Shown here: positions 39,614 to 51,671 of the stretch, piece after piece
Layout: each line of letters starts with the position of its first letter
How positions within the stretch are numbered: the first letter of the stretch is position 1
DNA from: Fasciolopsis buskii
Taxonomy: Eukaryota > Platyhelminthes > Trematoda > Plagiorchiida > Fasciolidae
DNA length: 64,000 nucleotides
Assembly (NCBI GenBank): GCA_008360955.1
Contig: LUCM01009251.1
Location: forward strand, 62,001 to 126,000
Direction of reading: 5' to 3'
Notes under the pieces: generated by a model
The model's database searches: none
Told to the model about the DNA's origin: nothing
The model's input: the letters and a program-made list of their open reading frames with translations, nothing else
Position numbers and translations under genes: made by a program

Positions 39614-39614
39614 N
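39614..39614. other. Undetermined base (N)
   Basis: The only ambiguous base noticed in the window, inside the gypsy fossil in a CCCNGC context. Probably unresolved consensus between repeat copies in the assembly. Confidence 0.95.
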
Positions 39615-39869
39615 GCTTACAAATGTGTGAATATTTTTCAGCTAATATCGGCACCATGATATCGTTCGGTCTCAGGTCAATATTTGCAACATCAAATGGT
39701 AAAGTGGATCGTGAAAATGAAGGGATAGATGAGTTACAAACTGAGCTGGTAGGAATATCCGACAGATGCAACCGTCCCAATAGGTCGATTCCAAACAAAT
39801 TCAATTGGGTAGCGCATGCAGCATAACAAATGTCAGTGCAACAGGAATCGTGAAATGGAAACTCACATA

Positions 39870-40080
39870 ACCGTTCACCAAGAAACGAACTATGATGTCC
39901 TGATGCGTTTCGTGTCACACATTAGGTGGTTTCAATTTGTGGGATGCTAGTACTTCTCCAGATTTCTTGAAAAGTTGTTACAAAATGGGAGGCAATGTCG
40001 ATTCCCAGAGGCACAGAAGGGCCATTATTCAAAATAATTGTATATTTATTGCATTGATGCAGGTTCATGTAAAATACAGT
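39870..40080 (-). pseudogene. gypsy aspartic protease remnant
   Basis: Would cleave the Gag-Pol polyprotein. The active-site tripeptide region is read as GIDIASHFVTTFQEIW near 39965-40005, corresponding to LDTASDxTxIsxxxW. DTAS has become DIAS, so the catalytic motif is degraded. Further on, NASGHHSSFLGERLCEFPFH matches the flap-side 'A.G....LGEL.C.V...G' segment. QLNLFGIDLLGRL near 39800 matches the closing 'LNLLGxDWxxxL'. A frame change separates the active site from the rest. Confidence 0.6.
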
Positions 40081-40999
40081 AAATACAAGAAGGCTGTTCT
40101 CGGTAGCCGTCTGGTTGTTTGATTAAATCTGCGTGAAATCATTCTTTGGGCTCCATTTGACTACATCATTCACACATGCGATGTTGACATTGACAAAACC
40201 GCACAGAGTGACAGGTACCTTGAAACCAACAAGCTGAAGGCAGCCTGTGAAAGTTTGGTTTTGTTTGGTTCTCAGGGGAGAAAATTTTAATTTCTAAATT
40301 TTGTCCACGTTTAAGTTGTCCGACCTATCAGTTGACTCTTGAAGCATTTGTGGATTTTGATTGAGGTTAATCAGTACGGCGTAGTGTTTGGTGGTATTCT
40401 GTAGTGAGATTGCGTCTGAAGAGTCCAGCTGAGCAGGCGAACGGGTTCTTATGTTGGGCACGTCTACCATATCGTACCCTACTTTGCGTTGCTCCCAAAT
40501 AATAGAAGAAGCCATGCAGAGATCAACAGGTGACGTGCCAACGTGGAATGAGAAAATGTAGAACGAACATAGATAAAGTAGGCATTTCCAGTCTCGCGGT
40601 TGGGGGGCAGAAGTTCCGTCGACTGGCTAGCCGGAGACACTGAAGGAAATGGCAGTGAACCATGAATCGTGGCGATCGTGCTGTCATTTTCTGTCGAACG
40701 CAAATGATTGAAAGCGTGTTGTTCTACAGCTAGACTGTGTTCCATGCATCGGCTGGAGCAGCGTCTTATCTTTTCCCACCAGCGCAGGTCCCCTCAATGT
40801 TTCGCATGGATATTCACTCTTTTTATGGAAAAATGTAATGTCCGATAAAGGCAGCGGTCAGTGAGACTTGCCTTGCTTTTCAACGTCGAACAATGATCTT
40901 TTGACAAAATTAGACCGGGGACAAATGTCAGTGATTTGAATGATTATCTATCAGCGTTTTCAACGAAAATCGTTCACATTCCCGACTGACTCTTCTAGC

Positions 41000-41690
41000 A
41001 TAAGCAATAATATCCCCCTCTGCTTACCTGGTGATCTTCAGACAGTTGTAAAGTAGATTGAATAATGAAGTCATCTGTCCGAAGATAAGTTCGAGATGTG
41101 CAATGGTCTCCCCAAAGCTGGGATTTCGTAGGTGCTTTGGCAGAATGTGATTGTGATACTGTCTGTGTTCTTGAGCGACCACGTTTTGCATGAACAGACG
41201 TACCTTAGTGGCCTCATTCCAGACTGGCACCATTCACTGGAAATATATCTTCATATCGTTTGTACCACGAGTCAAATTTTATGCCCATATCGTCATCATA
41301 CTTGAATTCGTGGATTGCGGTGGCCAATCAATATTTTAATCCTGGTTCTGATTTTGTTGGTATTTTGAACCGGCCGGCAGAAATCGTCGTGATTTTCTCA
41401 GCCATTACCTTCATTGGTTCTACCAGTCTCTGTTCCTGTTCCAACAAAAGCCTGTCGCTGGCGTTGAATTTCTCTCCTCGCTGATTTATTAACTGAATCG
41501 GACTGTTTGGGTGAACCATCTCGGTTGTCAAACTGTTGAAGCTGAAAGGTGGTAGGAAAGAACAAAAACTGAGCTGAGAACTGATTCTTCTCAAGCCTGT
41601 AAATCTTGAACGTTTGTCGGTGCATCTTCAATAATTTGGATGAAATTATCCTATTCCATCTGATCGGCCATATTGTTCGTATCACAACCG
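41000..41690 (-). pseudogene. gypsy gag remnant
   Basis: Structural capsid protein of the retrotransposon. Visible parts in order: a Gln/Glu-rich N-terminal helix (ASDRLLLEQEQRLVE near 41470), FDSWYKRYEDIF near 41240-41280 after a DDDMG turn, and, at 41024-41233, EATKVRLFMQNV, HNHILPKHLRNPSFGET and FGQMTSLFNLLYNCLKIT. CsRn1-type Gag proteins show the same succession (F..W..RYEDIF, KVRLL..KL, ILP..PR...F.ET, SLF..R..CL..T). The frame is broken between the two main blocks. A zinc knuckle was not found. Confidence 0.65.
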
Positions 41691-41902
41691 TTTTGGTGCA
41701 GAAGCCCCGGTTATGAAACTTTCCGTATTTTCAAAACAAATCATGATCTTTAGGTCATGTCCAAAGCCTTTGTCCTACTTAGGCGACCGGCAGAGAAGTC
41801 TTTTATTAATACAGATCGACTTTTTTACGCCAGCGGCCAGTGGTCATGCAAATCACTGATGGATGTATGGAACATCATCATATGGTGAAGTTCACCAAAA
41901 CC

Positions 41903-42041
41903 GTTGGGAGCCTGCCCGGTAGCGTAATGGCTAAGCCTTCGTCCCGGGTTCACGTCCCAATTCGGGCTCGGTGGATAGGCACTGCTGATGATTCCTAACA
42001 GGGATGAAACAGCTGTCCAGTGCTTCCATGTTTTCTTAATG
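41903..42041 (+). repeat. Short repeat family B, copy 2, with tRNA-like head
   Basis: The head carries TAGCGTAATGG at 41920-41930 (A-box-like, consensus TRGCNNARYGG) and GGTTCACGTCC at 41947-41957 (B-box-like, consensus GGTTCRANNCC). The boxes are only about 16 bases apart, less than in a tRNA. They are followed by AATTCGGGCTCGGTGGATAG, CTGCTGATGATTCC, CAGCTGTCCAGTGCTTCCATG. The second half is shared with 38781-38873 in inverted orientation. I interpret it as a tRNA-derived SINE with a shortened head. Confidence 0.6.
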
Positions 42042-42059
42042 GTCTGTGGAATGATGATT

Positions 42060-45000
42060 TCCTACTGTAAATTATTTCATAAAACTATTCAATCTCGTAC
42101 TAGGAACACAGTCTGTTAAAACGTTCTGCAGTTGTCTGTAATGCATGCTCATGACACACTTCTGTCACTAGGTTCGCGTAAAGTTTGACTGATTAATGTA
42201 AGATATAACCAGTGTTCCTTCCTTTCGCTTACTGTATACGATTACCAGTGCTCCTGATTCAACGACTAATTGGTCTCACGGGAATATCTTAAGCCAAGTT
42301 ACCGAGATGCGCAAAGTGGACTCCCAAAGGAAAAACTTTATTTGGCTGTCCATCTTCAACTTTGTGATGACTTACACATCGACAAGTGGGACACAGTTAT
42401 ACTCGTCTATAAACGTTGTCTGATCAAACCATCCTGGAAGATGTTTGTGGGGAAAGGCATACACCGAATTGGGTCGATTTTTTGGTATCTATCGTGAAAA
42501 TCGATACCCGGACTAGGTGCATACCCGGTACGTGAAAGACGTTCTACAGAAAATCAAACATTGTACATTTCGCCAAAAGTGTTGATTCGACTCTCATCTT
42601 CGCTTGAAACGCATTTCAAACCCACAACATTTGATTTTATTCGAACTGTCTCTCAAAAACATACAACTGAACTCTTCCGGTTATTTTTCAGTTCATCGCT
42701 TACGTGGCCTTCTGCGGGGCTGGCTAAGTCGGTCGTACTGGTAGATGAATGATCAAACCTCACTCCAGACTGATTAGAAAAGAGGTAAACAAAGACGAGA
42801 TCTTCACGGTCGAACCAGTGACTAGTTAGGCGCAACAAAAATTCCTTCACAGTCGTTTACAGAACAACGGAGGGTCAATCATATCCCATCTGGAAAGTCA
42901 TTTTGTTCTCGAGTGAATCAACAGCTATCAAAATTAGTAACTTTGGGCTGTGTAAAATGAACCGAGCGTTCCATAATCCAAGGACCTTATCGTCGTCTGG
43001 CAGAAGTGATATGAACAATATTGTTTCGATTATTTCCGCTTATCAGTTTATGCTATGCTGTTTCATTCCGAAATTCGGGATTTATTTCCGCAAGTGTTAT
43101 CTCACCTACGTAGAATTGAATGTGACAGTTGATATAGGAGTCAGTTGTAAAATTCATCGGCGATAATGAATAAACTAGAAATTCTTCATTTCATAGGTTT
43201 TCAATTTTTGAAAGACAATCAGAACTTGGGTATTCCGGTGGGAAACTGGCATTTTTCGGGAAATGAGGAAGCAGGTTACCGTCTGCATCTATTTCACCGA
43301 GGTTTTCGTCCCAGGGTTACCATTCACACTAAACGACGAACTAATATACACAAAAATTTACGGCCCTTCAGGCCGAGCCAAGAAACCAAACATTCTGGTC
43401 ACCCCTCCGCTGAAGGTTCTTTTGTGGGCAATTGTCACCATCTAACAACTCAATTTTCTCATTTTTCCACTTCTCACCACGAAATCACCGGCCATTTACG
43501 ATAATAATAATATTAATGATAATAATTGGCTATCGCGAGAGCACTTCCACGTTTGTCTTCATCTATTTTTTAAATACTTGTTTGTCAGCTACGTATTATC
43601 CTGCATGTCCATTTAGACAACGGAAAAGTGAATTTTTAGTACTTTTGCGCTGGTTCCTCTGTAGGGCTGACCCCAGGGGTTAGTGAGCACAATCTTTACG
43701 GTTTTCACTGCACAACTTTCCTAATTTGAGTAAGTTATGACTAAGATTTGTGTGTATGGTTATGCGTGAGTGTACGTTTAACTGTGCGCGTAGATGCGAA
43801 TGAACGTGATTAATGCTGACTCATCCCACTGACCACACATTTGAGTTCTCATTATGGGACGAGAACACCGAGATGCTTTTTGGGGGAAAGCAACTTCTGA
43901 CGATGCAATGATGGACGACAAGATGACTCATCATTCGGCAATACCAGTCACCACCCGATGACAGAAAATCACACGACCCTTTTACAATCGTTTCGTTTGG
44001 ATTCCGTGGCTGTCATGTGATGAATTATATCATGACTCTTAAGCTTTATCAACTCATTTATCTGTTGATCCAGCTTAGGCTCTTTTCACGAAGTGAACAC
44101 GTATGAATGGTATAGCTTAATTACGCGGGCATCCCAGTTGTTCGTTTGAAATTAACATCGCACGATAAGATATTCTTCCGTTAATGACATCTGCAGGGTC
44201 ACAGACTATTGGCTATAAGGTGACAAAATTCCTGCAGCAAAATACGACGAGACTGTACTCTTCCAAATGAGATTGCAAGCTATCTGATCTGCGATTGGGA
44301 GCAGTGTTAGAAAGGCTCAAAACAGCGAACCCCAGGCCAGGGGTGACCCACGGAGAGCAGCACATGCGCAATCACAGTCCTCATGAGGACCAACGTTCTG
44401 CTTGACAAACTAAGAAACTACGTTGAACAAATCACTGCAGCCTACCATGAATTATGCAGTCTGAAATCATAGGCTGGAAGCTTTTAGTATGTAAACGTAC
44501 ATGAGAAACGGTGATTAGTTTGTTCTACCTTCTCACATATCTGGCACTGTACTGTCAACAATAGGGTGAATGTTAATAAACCACGGAAGGTGTATAAATT
44601 TTTGAATACATTATCCATCTGGACTGGATCGTTTTAACACCTAAAATACCGTGATGCAGATCAGATTCTCGTCAATCATAACCGTCAGCTAACCAGCGAC
44701 TGTGTGCGAGAAATGGATAGTCATGGAAATTGCATACCAGAGTCATAAAGTGACCGAACTCATAGCGGTGAACTTTATTTTACATAAGCATAGTCGTCTA
44801 GGCTTGCTAAGTTTTGCCAGTTTAATCTGTCAAAGCTTGCCGTGGTTTATTTACACAATATACATGGAATCTAATATTGGTTGTCAGGCACATAGAGGCA
44901 TACCCGAGAGCTGCCGCAAAAAAATCAACCAGGCGATATGGACTTAGCACGACAAGGAGGAATAGAATGCAACAAGGCCCTCGTGATACTCGAATGTCGA

Positions 45001-46145
45001 AATCTTTGTAGTCTTAACTTTGTCAAGGTAACAAATAATCCACAGCGGACTGTTAAAAGGAACACCAACTACTCAGTGATTTACTAAAACTAGTTGGAGG
45101 CTGAAACATGGCAGATTACGAACTTGGACGAATTATTTCTCTTCGCTCTCCTCAGTCGCTGCCTATTCATTGGACTATAGGTTGAATATGCATTGGTAAT
45201 GAGCAAATGGTGAGCTATCATATGGGTTTTGATTGTGTAAATAAATTCTAATCCTGGCTGAAGCGCTTACTGGGATTTGGCCCTTCCACGATGGCTGTCC
45301 CGGTGCATGCTACACCTTTGTCGCCAGATGATAATGTGAATCCAAACGCACTTTCCACTTGTCTTGATTCAGTGTCAAAGATAATTTACCAATTCCCGAC
45401 TAAAGGACAAAATCGGATCTTCTGTGTTTTGCTGCTTGCACTCGCGAACGTATAAAGTAGCAAAATGCCTTGTTATAAATATATGGTGCTGCCTAGCCAA
45501 TTTGTATATCACGGAGTGCCAAATTGCACTGCGAGTGTAATTCAAATAACTAGTCACAAAATAAAAGACCAAGAAACTTCATGATCAGCTTTCTTGATAG
45601 AAGAATCACGGTATATGTGAATTGGATTCACTTGCCAACCTTCCTTAATCAAGCACAATTGTCAGCTGACGATCGACCATTGCATACGTTAGACAAACAA
45701 CTGCGCAGTTGCAACCTTTGGAGCCAGTTTACAACTTGAAAATTCAACAGGAAAATAAACGGTATTTGGCTGATTAAATGCGTTAGTATGGAGCGATCTT
45801 GTGACCCTCAAAACTTACATATCGATAAAGCTGTCTATAGTATTGACGTTATTTGGGTCCACGAGAATGACGGTGCTTGATAGTTACCACGATGAACAGT
45901 TGTGCAACGTTGGTGGTCAGATGACGACGGTTGAGGCCTACTCACAAATTCATTATGATTCCAATCACGTTCCATGGAGGGAGTTTCAGTCACTCCTGTA
46001 GATTTCATTCGTTATTGGCTTTCAAATTCCACCATCAACTAACCGCCGTTATCGAATCGTACCAGACATGATGCAGCATATGCCGTTAAGATAGTAGATT
46101 TCCTCTGTCAACGGAAAAGGCCTCAGTACAACATGGTGCAGTGTG
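42060..46145. other. Unassigned non-coding stretch
   Basis: No gene is supported. Overlapping plus frames at 43166-43504 and 43263-43445 look mildly protein-like but have no known motif. An ATAATAATA-rich patch lies at about 43500-43528. Confidence 0.3.
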
Positions 46146-46157
46146 GTATTAAACGAT

Positions 46158-46213
<56 letters not shown>
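46158..46213. repeat. (AT)n microsatellite
   Basis: About 27 AT dinucleotides, the longest simple repeat seen here, ending directly at the duplicated block. Confidence 0.95.
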
Positions 46214-46216
<3 letters not shown>

Positions 46217-46368
46217 ATCCTGGCAGAGAGAGTCAGTGAACATCAGGACCGAATGACGTAAGAAATGCATCGAAAAACCGATATATATATATATATATAG
46301 GGATCCTGGCAGAGAGAGTCAGTGAACATCAGGACCGAATGACGTAAGAAATGCATCGAAAAACCGAT
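46214..46368. repeat. Tandem duplication of an 86-base unit containing (AT)n
   Basis: The unit starting GGGATCCTGGCAGAGAGAGT at 46214 is repeated from 46300. The first copy runs through GAAAAACCGAT and a ten-repeat AT tract before the second copy begins. The roughly 67 non-AT bases appear identical. The identity points to a recent event such as slippage or unequal exchange primed by the AT tracts, or to an assembly artefact. Confidence 0.95.
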
Positions 46369-46424
46369 GCGCCATGTACTGGTCTTTATCGGGAATGATA
46401 TAATAATAATAACACAACGTTGTT

Positions 46425-46495
46425 GGTTTCGACTACCGTGGGTAGCATTTGATTGTAAGGCTTCCTTGAGAAACACTACCCGCGGTAGTCGAAAC
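46425..46495. repeat. Long hairpin with CGACTACCG arms
   Basis: GGTTTCGACTACCGTGGGTA at 46425-46444 pairs with its near-complement CTACCCGCGGTAGTCGAAAC at 46476-46495, about 19 of 20 positions, around a 30-base spacer. ACAACGTTG just outside the left arm and ACGTTGG just outside the right arm extend the symmetry weakly. It lies 55 bases after the tandem duplication. It may be a foldback element or a hairpin-forming repeat end. Confidence 0.75.
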
Positions 46496-46579
46496 GTTGG
46501 TGCATTAAATCTATGAACAACATTGTATCATTAACAGTATTTCATTCGGGATAAATAGAGACAACAATTACTTTGTGAT

Positions 46580-46954
46580 TCAACACAAAATTACGAAAAT
46601 CAGCCATTCAGAAGAAGCCTGCTTCAGAATCAAAGATTTCGGTCGTATCGGATAAGGTAAAGTAAAATATAACCAGAGAAGTAACAGTTTTAACGAGATG
46701 AAAACAGTATAACCATTTAAACTGTGATAGACCTGGCCTCTTTCTCGACGGAGTTCATCAAACATAAATTCTGAATCGACGGCTGTTTTCTCTACCGCGG
46801 TTTTCCGAATGACTGAAACTCCGGTACATTCAACTGAATAACCGCTGTCCTTCAGTCGCAAGCTTGTCTTGAGCGAATGAATAAAGTAAACCAGAGTTTC
46901 CAGTGTGAGTTTAGCGACAAGTTCATCAACTGGAAGTCCTTTGCCTTTCGGGAT
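46580..46954 (-). other. Unidentified open frame with a good splice acceptor upstream
   Basis: The minus-strand frame is open for about 125 codons and includes GLPVDELVAKLTLETLVYFI and RKTAVEKTAVDSEFMFDELR. Immediately upstream, CCACGCTTTCCGCAG (46976-46990) is a strong acceptor, but the frame it opens carries a different phase for the first bases. The end, SLILKQASSEW, resembles SLTLKQASSDL encoded at 22265-22300 on the minus strand, so at least this tail may belong to an interspersed repeat. Exon or transposon remnant cannot be decided. Confidence 0.22.
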
Positions 46955-49900
46955 TTAGGGTCAGTGTTCGAACCTGCGGAAAGCGTGGACGACAGGTTAG
47001 TGGAAAGTGGACCGACGATGTCAATCGCTTGGTTTCCATGTCCTGCCACTCGATCAGTTCACACAGCATTCCGCAGTCCTGGCTGACATCACAGAAGCAA
47101 GACTGGAAGACAATTAAATTGTTGCTGCGAAAATGATTGTATCATTCAGAAAGTAAGCCACTGACCGCCGCCATGAAAGTCAATAGTTTCTCAACTAATT
47201 ATTGCTTACTTCTTCCAGGATCAACTTTCCATCTATACATTGTACACAGACTATTCAATTCTACAAGTCTGACAGATTTTCCTTGCAATGATTTTTCTTT
47301 TCACAACCTTTTGCTTGCAACTTCAGTCACTGGGGTTACCATATCACATTTTTGCTGGACTCCTTCACTGTTCCAGATTGCACAATTGCTTACTACTTTT
47401 CTGTACAGCATTGTCAAGGTGGCTTTTGGTGGTATGATTACCTCACCAGAATTCAGTTTACTTAGAAGTTAGGGGGAACATACGACTTCGCTGCGGACCA
47501 GAGGTTGAGAAATGTTTTCAACTGATCAGAGAAAAGGTAAGGCATTCAGATGCATCCTAGTCCGTGGCCTTCTTTCTCTAAGACTCCCAAGGTTTCTTGG
47601 GATAGGATTAGACTTTCTTGTGGCCAGAATACCAAACACAAAGATAACTTTGATGTGAGCCACCCATCCTTGTGTTTCATATCTCTCCACTGAGTGTCCT
47701 ATTTCGTGGTCAACCTGTTGTTCTGTAAATCATGAATCTTCCTCTAGCGTCGACATTTTTACCATTCTTCATAAATCCAACACAACCCCCAGCTGCTCAT
47801 CCGGTTGTCTCTCTTCTGGCAGTCTTCGAGTATGGTACAGTTCCTCTTTCTTCGTCAAACCGTACTTCGGCGAATGAATTACTGTGCAGATGTTCTATTC
47901 CTGTTCTGTGACATTCAGTTGCCGCCTGTTCAAGCCCCAAAGGCATTAAGTTTTCCGGTGGTTCTGAACGGTTTTGTTCTACTGTCCAAACACGTGTTGC
48001 TTATAGATTGATCGAGATGCTGTTTTCACCAGTCAATAAAGTTATCCGATCGTACCATCTGACACTATTCGGTTGGGTAAGAAAATCAAGAAATCCACCT
48101 TTGATTCTGTCTGTAACCGGTTCAGTTTAGTTTAAGGCTAGACACTGGAGAAACTTTGTCCAATCTTTTTTGACTATTCTCAAAACTTTGCTTCAGAACC
48201 TTGATTTTATCGTCTTCAGAGGTGTAAATTTTTTGATTTGGTTCTGTCCCATTAACGGGAGCATTTTCATAGTCGAATTTAGCAACGCAATTTATAGAAA
48301 AAAATTTCCAAGCTCTTTTTCATCGATTCTCTTGCACTCCAGCTGCGGATTGATCCCCTTTCCAGTTTTTGGTCTACATTAGGTTCTTCTTCGTCAACAT
48401 TATCTATACTGGTACAGATAATGTCAGCCTTTTATCAAGCTGTTCCGAATCATCCATGGCCCAGGAAATTCCAACAAATCTTATCAGAGATTGTTTGTTT
48501 TCAGTGCGGGGTCTAAAAGCAAATCCATCTGAATACCTCGAGTGTTTTGATGCTTTCGGAAAAAAATTTTCTAACAAAAATCCTGATACACGAAATCTCA
48601 AAGCACGATTCACGTTAGTCGTTGCAGATATCTGGGTGTTAGACCGGGCGCTAAGCGAAGATGCAAAAGTTACAGTTAGTGCAGTGTCGAAAAACTGCGA
48701 CTCTTATCTCTTCAAGAAAGAGTACTGATGCAGTTTTCGAGCGCACCAAATTCCTTCACTGGTGTAATGTTACGTTCACTCGTAAATTTTCCTCAGCTAT
48801 TCAATCAGGACTTCAAAACTCTCCTCTGAGCTTTCTCGTCCAAAGTTATCATTGAACGTACTAAGTACTTTGCACCCCAAATCCATGCGCATTTGAAGGA
48901 TCCAACTTGTTCACTACACACTGGGTTATCCTCTGTCGTTCTCGCATATCCATCCGATCAGAATTTCTGGCATCTTTTTCCCATAATTTATAACTAATAA
49001 AGCAAGACTACATATTTGACTACATATTTTTGCACTTAAATTTGTATATCCCGTTTATTTTTTCCAAGTTTCGGTCCAATACTTCCTGTGAAATTTAAGC
49101 TTGTTGGTCGCCAAAATCGATCGCGCAAGTACAAGTACAAACACAAACTACAAACAAACAGTGCTAAGTGGCTATGAAATCAATCCAACGTAGTCTAACA
49201 TGCTAAGTGAAGAAGTGACGGGTCCATTTAGAGGTGGAGACGAAACCTAGGATTCCCAAATCTGGGTTAATTTGTTTCAGTCTACGCCAGCTTAATATGC
49301 AGGACCAAGCCTGAGCTATGTTCCCTAGCGGTTCTTAATGTTATGCGACAACTAACAACCACTACAGATTCGGTGTTATGCATCTGATCGAAATCATTTA
49401 ACCAACTTTTTTATTTCCCTTTGTACGCTTCTTCTTACCCCGAATATTCAAATTCGTTAGAAAACTTTTTGATCGGTTTCCATTGTACACATGCGCCACG
49501 AGACATAGGCACGCATACCAGGACGCGACACACTGAAAAATCGCCAATAAGCTGAGCTGTAAACCAGTGAATAGAAGTGCACAATCTGATTATTGATTCT
49601 GGATCTGTTTAATAGGATTTACTATTCACATTTGTAACAAGGCAAAACGTTCCAATGAGAATAATGAATACAAAGCATCGTCTTTACGCGAACAGAGTTT
49701 GCCCACGTCCAGGAGTAGCTACACCATGCGTGCTTGACGCGCGCGCACAGACTCGATAATGAAATTCACCGTTAAGCCATCGTCGAGCCCAGTACAAACT
49801 GACCACTGATCTGTCTAACAAAGAAATTATTGGGAGTCAGCGTCAAAGAACAGCTGAGAATAAAGGCAGGAAAAACGAAAATTAGCCAACACAAACGAGC

Positions 49901-51670
49901 GTCTTTCTTTGGGCATGTGGGTGTGTGCACTATCAGCACAGCAACGTGGAGCGCTAAAAAAAAATTTTACTCGATTTCTCACTAGTTCTACGCATTTATC
50001 TTCGATTCAGTTACGTTTTGATTTGGGATATGAACGATTTGTGTCATTCATCCCGGTGCCGTTTAGTCTTGCGGCGTGCCGAGTCATGGAAAAGTCAAAT
50101 TCCATATGTCATACTTGACACCAAGAAAGCTTGTAAGACGGGCGGCGTCAAAACTGCCAAAAATACGCTTACTGCAATATGCCATGGCAAACAACTAACT
50201 CGGACTTACTAAAATAGCAGTTAGGAAGAGAGGATGTAATAAAATCACTCGATCCAAACTTATCCAGAGTAGTATAACCGTGCTAGCGCCATGCACACTC
50301 TTGACTAAACTTGCCACTAACCGTGCCTCATGGCTGACAGTACCGGCGTGCTTCAAAACAAACCTAATGTTTCAGTCAATTGGTGGTTCGTTAAACCTCA
50401 ATACCTCGTGCAAATCTCAATGCCAAATCGAACAATCAGCTTGAACTGGGAGAAAACAAAGACGCCAGAAGACAAATAACTCGGTCAGCCACACTTGTTG
50501 GAAAACAGACTGAGTTTATTGTATTTTTAACTCCGTTGTTTATTTCCCTGCTCCATCACAAACTAACTATCGTCAGGAAGAAATCACGTGAATGATAAAC
50601 CCTCGATGATGTTGATGATGGTCCTGTTGGTCGACATTTTCAACTCGGATTTCGGTTTTTTTCCCTTCCGTTTTTATAGTTCGTGTGTTCTGTTCGACCG
50701 TTCCTGGGAAGCTGCTGGGCCTGGTGGGGTTATTTTAATCCGTGAAATGTTCTCCCGGTGCATTTTCTAGTATCTTCCAACCCCAGCTGCACCGAGAACA
50801 ATGAACTGTTGCGAAATTATCACAGTACAATTGCCAAGACGAATCGCCATAGTAGTTGAATCAATGCCGACAAATGTGTGACTGGTGCACCTGTCCCTAG
50901 GGAGGAGTTCAAAACGCATTCGAAGCAAGTGGAAAAAGGTGGTAAAATGCAATTCTTTTTGTACATAGTTTCATAAGCCGCTTCAGTATAAGCTTGATCT
51001 AAGGAACTTTAGTTCCGTCTCTAATTTCACCACTCGAGTACAGTTAGTCTTTCCGGGCGACTGGTGGCAGTTGTGTTCAACTTATCATGGTTCCGCAAGC
51101 ACTTTCTTTCAACCTGCAACAAGACTGAGTGGGGCGTTGTACAGTTTACCACCAGATTCGATCACCAACCTGGTCCTTCAGCGAACGATTTTCGGCTTAT
51201 CCATCTTGATACCGTTAGGAAGAAATGAGAGTTTGAACGACAGAATGCAACTGAGCAATTAAAATGAGAGTACCGGGGATAAACGTCGACAGGAAAGCAA
51301 GAGTCTCGACGTTACACAGTGCCCACCCTCGTTTTGAACTTCTGAATTGAGTGTGACAATTGTTTTCAGAGAGGAATGACAGTTTGATTGGAGTCCATCT
51401 GGATGGACTGTAAAGGCTACTGAGCGACTTTTCACTTGACATGGAAGGATTGACGGGACAAAGTAGCATTCGGTGATGGCAAGTGAAGATTCGTCATATA
51501 GACCGACAGGTATTCAACAAGAATCATAGCCCTGAGAGCGAATTCACGCGAAATTAAATCAAAATCGTGAATCTACTGAATAAGCGGGCTCTGAGAGATT
51601 CCTGAATTTCTGTCTTCGCCTTAGATCGAGAGGAGTACTGCACGCGGAAGTCCCAGAGGAGAATCTTTTA
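46955..51670. other. Largely unassigned stretch
   Basis: No gene is established. From about 47140 to 48900 the plus strand is visibly T/C-rich and holds several open frames in different phases (47137-47472, 48170-48382, 48369-48728), a pattern that could be an old coding element with frameshifts. No reverse transcriptase, integrase or host-protein motif was recognised. Confidence 0.3.
48369..48728 (+). other. Unidentified 119-codon open frame
   Basis: The frame includes EIPTNLIRDCLFSVRGL, DAFGKKFSNKNPDTRNLKAR and ADIWVLDRALSEDAKV, an amphipathic, globular-looking composition. LIRDCLFSVRGL has a faint likeness to the 'RDxLFxxQGI' stretch of gamma-tubulin complex proteins, but nothing that should follow does. 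It may be part of a decayed mobile element. Confidence 0.2.
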
Positions 51671-51671
51671 T

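Larger units (their letters stand above)
39000..41690 (-). mobile_element. Decayed Ty3/gypsy LTR retrotransposon, CsRn1-like
   Basis: Read on the minus strand, Gag (about 41690-41000), aspartic protease (about 40080-39870) and reverse transcriptase (about 39480-39150) occur in the order and spacing of a Ty3/gypsy element. The wording of all three resembles the CsRn1 group described from Clonorchis and related flukes. Stops and frameshifts interrupt every part. RNase H and integrase are not visible and no flanking LTR pair was found. One base inside it (39614) is undetermined. The element lies between two inverted copies of short repeat B (38781-38873 and 41903-42041), which are not LTRs because they face opposite ways. 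Confidence 0.8.

Noticed and set aside
38781..42041. Repeat B copies as LTRs of the gypsy element
   Set aside because: LTRs are direct repeats; these two are inverted relative to each other and one is truncated.
42903..43166. Peptide TAIKISNFGLCKMNR resembling a protein kinase DFG motif
   Set aside because: The catalytic HRD loop before it and the APE segment after it are absent in all frames, the key Asp is Asn, and there are no splice sites framing it. Chance similarity is more likely.
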